Part shown: piece by piece, positions 62,194-64,000 of the stretch
Numbering within the stretch: position 1 is the first letter of the stretch
Layout of the letters: every line of letters begins with the position of its first letter
NCBI RefSeq assembly: GCF_001544015.1
Contig: NZ_AP014924.1
Location: 1,550,001 to 1,614,000 of the forward strand
DNA: 64,000 nucleotides
Source of the DNA: Limnochorda pilosa
GTDB taxonomy: Bacteria > Bacillota > Limnochordia > Limnochordales > Limnochordaceae
Direction of reading: 5' to 3'
The notes under the pieces: model-generated
The model's database searches: none
Seen by the model: the letters and a program-made list of their open reading frames with translations, nothing else
What the model was told of the DNA's origin: nothing
Made by a program: the position numbers and the translations under genes

Positions 62194-63135
62194 GTGCGCT
62201 ACCGCAAGTACCTGGTCGTCATCGCACTGGCCTGGATCCTCATCCTCACCTGGACCGCCTACCTGGTCCTCGAGAACCGCCGCATGGCCACCGCGGGCGA
62301 AGAGCAGACCGCGAGCCTGGTGGCCCGCGGGCTCGACATCTACGCGAACAACTGCGTCGTCTGTCACGGACCCATGGGTGAGGGGGTGGTCGGCCCACCG
62401 CTGAACCGGGAGGAGTTCCGGGGTGATCCTGAGGAGGCGACCGACGCTTACGACCTCATCTACCGTACGGTGAGCCAGGGGCGCCCGGGCAGCACCGAGA
62501 CGCACTGGGTGCGGCTGGCCACGGGCGAGTGGGCCTCCTTCACCTCCATGCCCACGTGGAGCCAGGACTTCGGCGGCCCCCTGAACGAGCAGGAGGTCCG
62601 GGCGGTGGCCACCTTCATCATGCTGGGCGACTGGACCCAGGTGAACGGGCGGATCCCGGCACCCCGGCTCCAGGGCGAGCTGCCCGACGCGGGCGTGGCG
62701 CCGGAAGTCAACCAGCAGGCCAAGGCGATCATCCAGGCCAAGGGGTGCCTGGCGTGCCACACCATCGGGCAGGTGGGCGGCTTCGTGGGCCCCGACCTCA
62801 CCAAGGTGGGAACGTGGGGGTTGGACGCCGATTTCCTCAAGACCTGGATCAGCGACCCACCGGCCATGAAGGACCGGGCGCCCGTCTATTGGTCCAACTA
62901 CGGGGGCCCGCTCCTGACGCCCCAGGGTATGCAGGCTCTGCAGTCCCAGCCTGGCGCGGGTACCGCCCAGGCCCGGGGAGAGGCCGGGGGTGGGGCGCCG
63001 GGCGGCGGGAGCCAGGCGGTGAAGGACCTGCCCCTGAACCCACCTGTCCCTCTGGGGCCGACGCAGATGCCGAAGCTCCTCTTCACGGACGACGAGCTGG
63101 ACGTGCTGGTGCAGTACCTGCTCGGCCTCAAGTGA
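62194..63135 (+). CDS. Membrane-anchored diheme cytochrome c
   Basis: A 313-residue protein with an N-terminal anchor (YLVVIALAWILILTWTAYLV) and two CxxCH heme sites, CVVCH near residue 54 and CLACH near 186. Methionine ligands are plausible in both domains. It probably takes electrons from the Rieske protein and passes them to a terminal oxidase. The Gly/Ala-rich insert near residue 255 is a linker. The GTG start follows GAAAGGAG. Confidence 0.92.
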   Translation: MRYRKYLVVIALAWILILTWTAYLVLENRRMATAGEEQTASLVARGLDIYANNCVVCHGPMGEGVVGPPLNREEFRGDPEEATDAYDLIYRTVSQGRPGSTETHWVRLATGEWASFTSMPTWSQDFGGPLNEQEVRAVATFIMLGDWTQVNGRIPAPRLQGELPDAGVAPEVNQQAKAIIQAKGCLACHTIGQVGGFVGPDLTKVGTWGLDADFLKTWISDPPAMKDRAPVYWSNYGGPLLTPQGMQALQSQPGAGTAQARGEAGGGAPGGGSQAVKDLPLNPPVPLGPTQMPKLLFTDDELDVLVQYLLGLK

Positions 63136-63160
63136 GGGCGGCGCGAAGGGAGGCGGGAAG

Positions 63161-63811
63161 GTGAGCGTGCGGTTGTGGGTGGGCCTGGCGGTGCTGGCCT
63201 TCGCGGCCGGCAGCCTGTTGCGCCTGGGCGTGGAGACGGGCGGGGCGGGCTTCACCATGTTCGGCATGGTCGCCTTCCTCCTCATCGGGGTGCTGGCGTT
63301 GCAGGAGGTCGCGGGGCAACAGGCCCGGGCCGGCCGAGGCCGTCTGGATGGGGTGCTGCGGCGGCAGGCCAGGCGCTGGCCGGTTCTGCGCCTCCCAGGA
63401 ACCTCCTGGGGCGGGGTGGTGTACCTGGCCCGTCCCGGCCCGTCCTGGGTGGCCCTTGCCGTGGACACCAGCTCGGAGGCGGGGCTCTGGGCGCTGGTCG
63501 GGCCGGCCCTCGCGGCCCGGGCCCGAAAGCTTCGGGAGGGAGCGGCCGCCCTACCGGTTGAGGGAGACGGAGCCGCCGTGCTCCCCGTGCTGGTGCTGGT
63601 CCGCCGGAAGGTGCGCGCGAGAGAGCGTGCCCTGGGCGAGGCCGCCGGCGTTCGGCTGGCCAACCCGGAGGACCTGCCGGTCCTCTTCGCCGAGCTGGCC
63701 GGAGAGACGGGCGCGTCCGGGGCGAGCAAGGCCGCCGACGAGGAGGCGCCTCCCGGGCCGGAGGGCCTGGCGGGCGTGGCCGACCGGCTCGGGGCGGTGG
63801 CGCTTCGCTGA
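63161..63811 (+). CDS. Hypothetical membrane protein
   Basis: A 216-residue protein with two N-terminal hydrophobic segments (LWVGLAVLAFAAGSLLRLG and FTMFGMVAFLLIGVLALQ) and a soluble C-terminal part rich in Ala, Arg and Gly. I do not recognise a family. It lies 25 bp after the cytochrome c gene and may belong to the same operon. Confidence 0.6.
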   Translation: MSVRLWVGLAVLAFAAGSLLRLGVETGGAGFTMFGMVAFLLIGVLALQEVAGQQARAGRGRLDGVLRRQARRWPVLRLPGTSWGGVVYLARPGPSWVALAVDTSSEAGLWALVGPALAARARKLREGAAALPVEGDGAAVLPVLVLVRRKVRARERALGEAAGVRLANPEDLPVLFAELAGETGASGASKAADEEAPPGPEGLAGVADRLGAVALR

Positions 63812-63949
63812 AGGCGGCGTGCCCGCCTACAACCAGGGGTCCGGGACGAGGCGGACCCGAGGCTCGGGTTGAGCCGTAGCTCTGCATGCGTATCGTGGGA
63901 GAAACGGGATCCCTCGGCTCCGGACAGCCGTGGCAAGGAGGTTGTCAGG

Positions 63950-64000
63950 ATGGCGCACTTCATCCGCGACACGTGCATCGGGTGTACGGCCTGTGTGAAG
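63950..64000 (+). CDS. 4Fe-4S ferredoxin, N-terminal part
   Basis: The window ends within this gene. The visible 17 residues, MAHFIRDTCIGCTACVK, contain the start of a CxxCxxC cluster motif. The ATG at 63950 has AAGGAGGTTGTC upstream. A weak promoter pair (TTGAGC 63869-63874, TATCGT 63891-63896, 16 bp apart) lies ahead of it. Confidence 0.8.
   Translation, partial: MAHFIRDTCIGCTACVK

Noticed and set aside
62180-62205. tcgtccccacgtgcgc at the cytochrome c start as another repeat
   Set aside because: Similarity stops within the first arm, and the rest is coding sequence of the cytochrome.

Overview
The window is a 64 kb piece of a high-GC bacterial chromosome. Spore-germination genes (gerA, gerC and a gerB-type permease), Bacillota-style Shine-Dalgarno sites, an S-layer-homology protein, a coenzyme-B12-type ribonucleotide reductase and an aerobic bc-type respiratory operon together suggest a deep-branching, possibly thermophilic, spore-forming Bacillota. 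Two ABC substrate-binding proteins (ModA, OppA) carry signal peptides without a lipobox cysteine. That would fit a two-membrane member such as the Limnochordia. The lineage is an inference; there is no rRNA marker in the window.

Layout. (1) 1-10248: a type I-E CRISPR-Cas locus. The window opens inside an array of 29-bp repeats and 32-bp spacers, followed by decayed repeats, cas3, a strong internal promoter, casA-B-C-D-E, a one-spacer mini-array with variant repeats, then cas1-cas2. (2) 10391-16659 (minus): a frameshifted SCO1 remnant, then a four-gene set of ECF-like sigma factor, zinc-finger protein without a membrane segment, TPR-CHAT protease and cytosolic subtilisin-like protease. This reads as a regulated proteolytic system next to CRISPR and is the best candidate here for an undescribed system. 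(3) 16942-22708: an MFS transporter, an ECF-type vitamin or amino-acid transporter (S, fused A-A', T), a pterin dehydratase remnant and an SDR oxidoreductase. (4) 22922-31509: germination genes, an aldolase, a lytic transglycosylase, DUF309, YjbQ, a ketopantoate reductase and tRNA-Leu(CAA). (5) 31990-44659: a chemoreceptor, a class II ribonucleotide reductase carrying two inteins, a MNT/HepT toxin-antitoxin pair, a molybdate-type regulator with modA-modB (no modC seen), and a rhomboid protease. (6) 44900-52775: an SLH protein, divergent from polA-mutM-coaE-mgsA-transglycosylase-nicotinate phosphoribosyltransferase. (7) 53089-58974: an oligopeptide ABC transporter. (8) 58988-64000: a DUF1232 protein, a cytochrome b6/subunit IV/Rieske/diheme cytochrome c operon, and the start of a ferredoxin gene.

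Three themes run through the window. CRISPR-repeat-like hairpins occur singly outside the arrays, most clearly just upstream of the ribosome binding site of the ketopantoate reductase gene. Short remnants of decayed genes (SCO1, pterin dehydratase, LysM, probably TetR) mark several boundaries. Some translation starts are unusual, above all mutM, whose conserved N-terminal proline follows an ATT codon inside the polA stop region.
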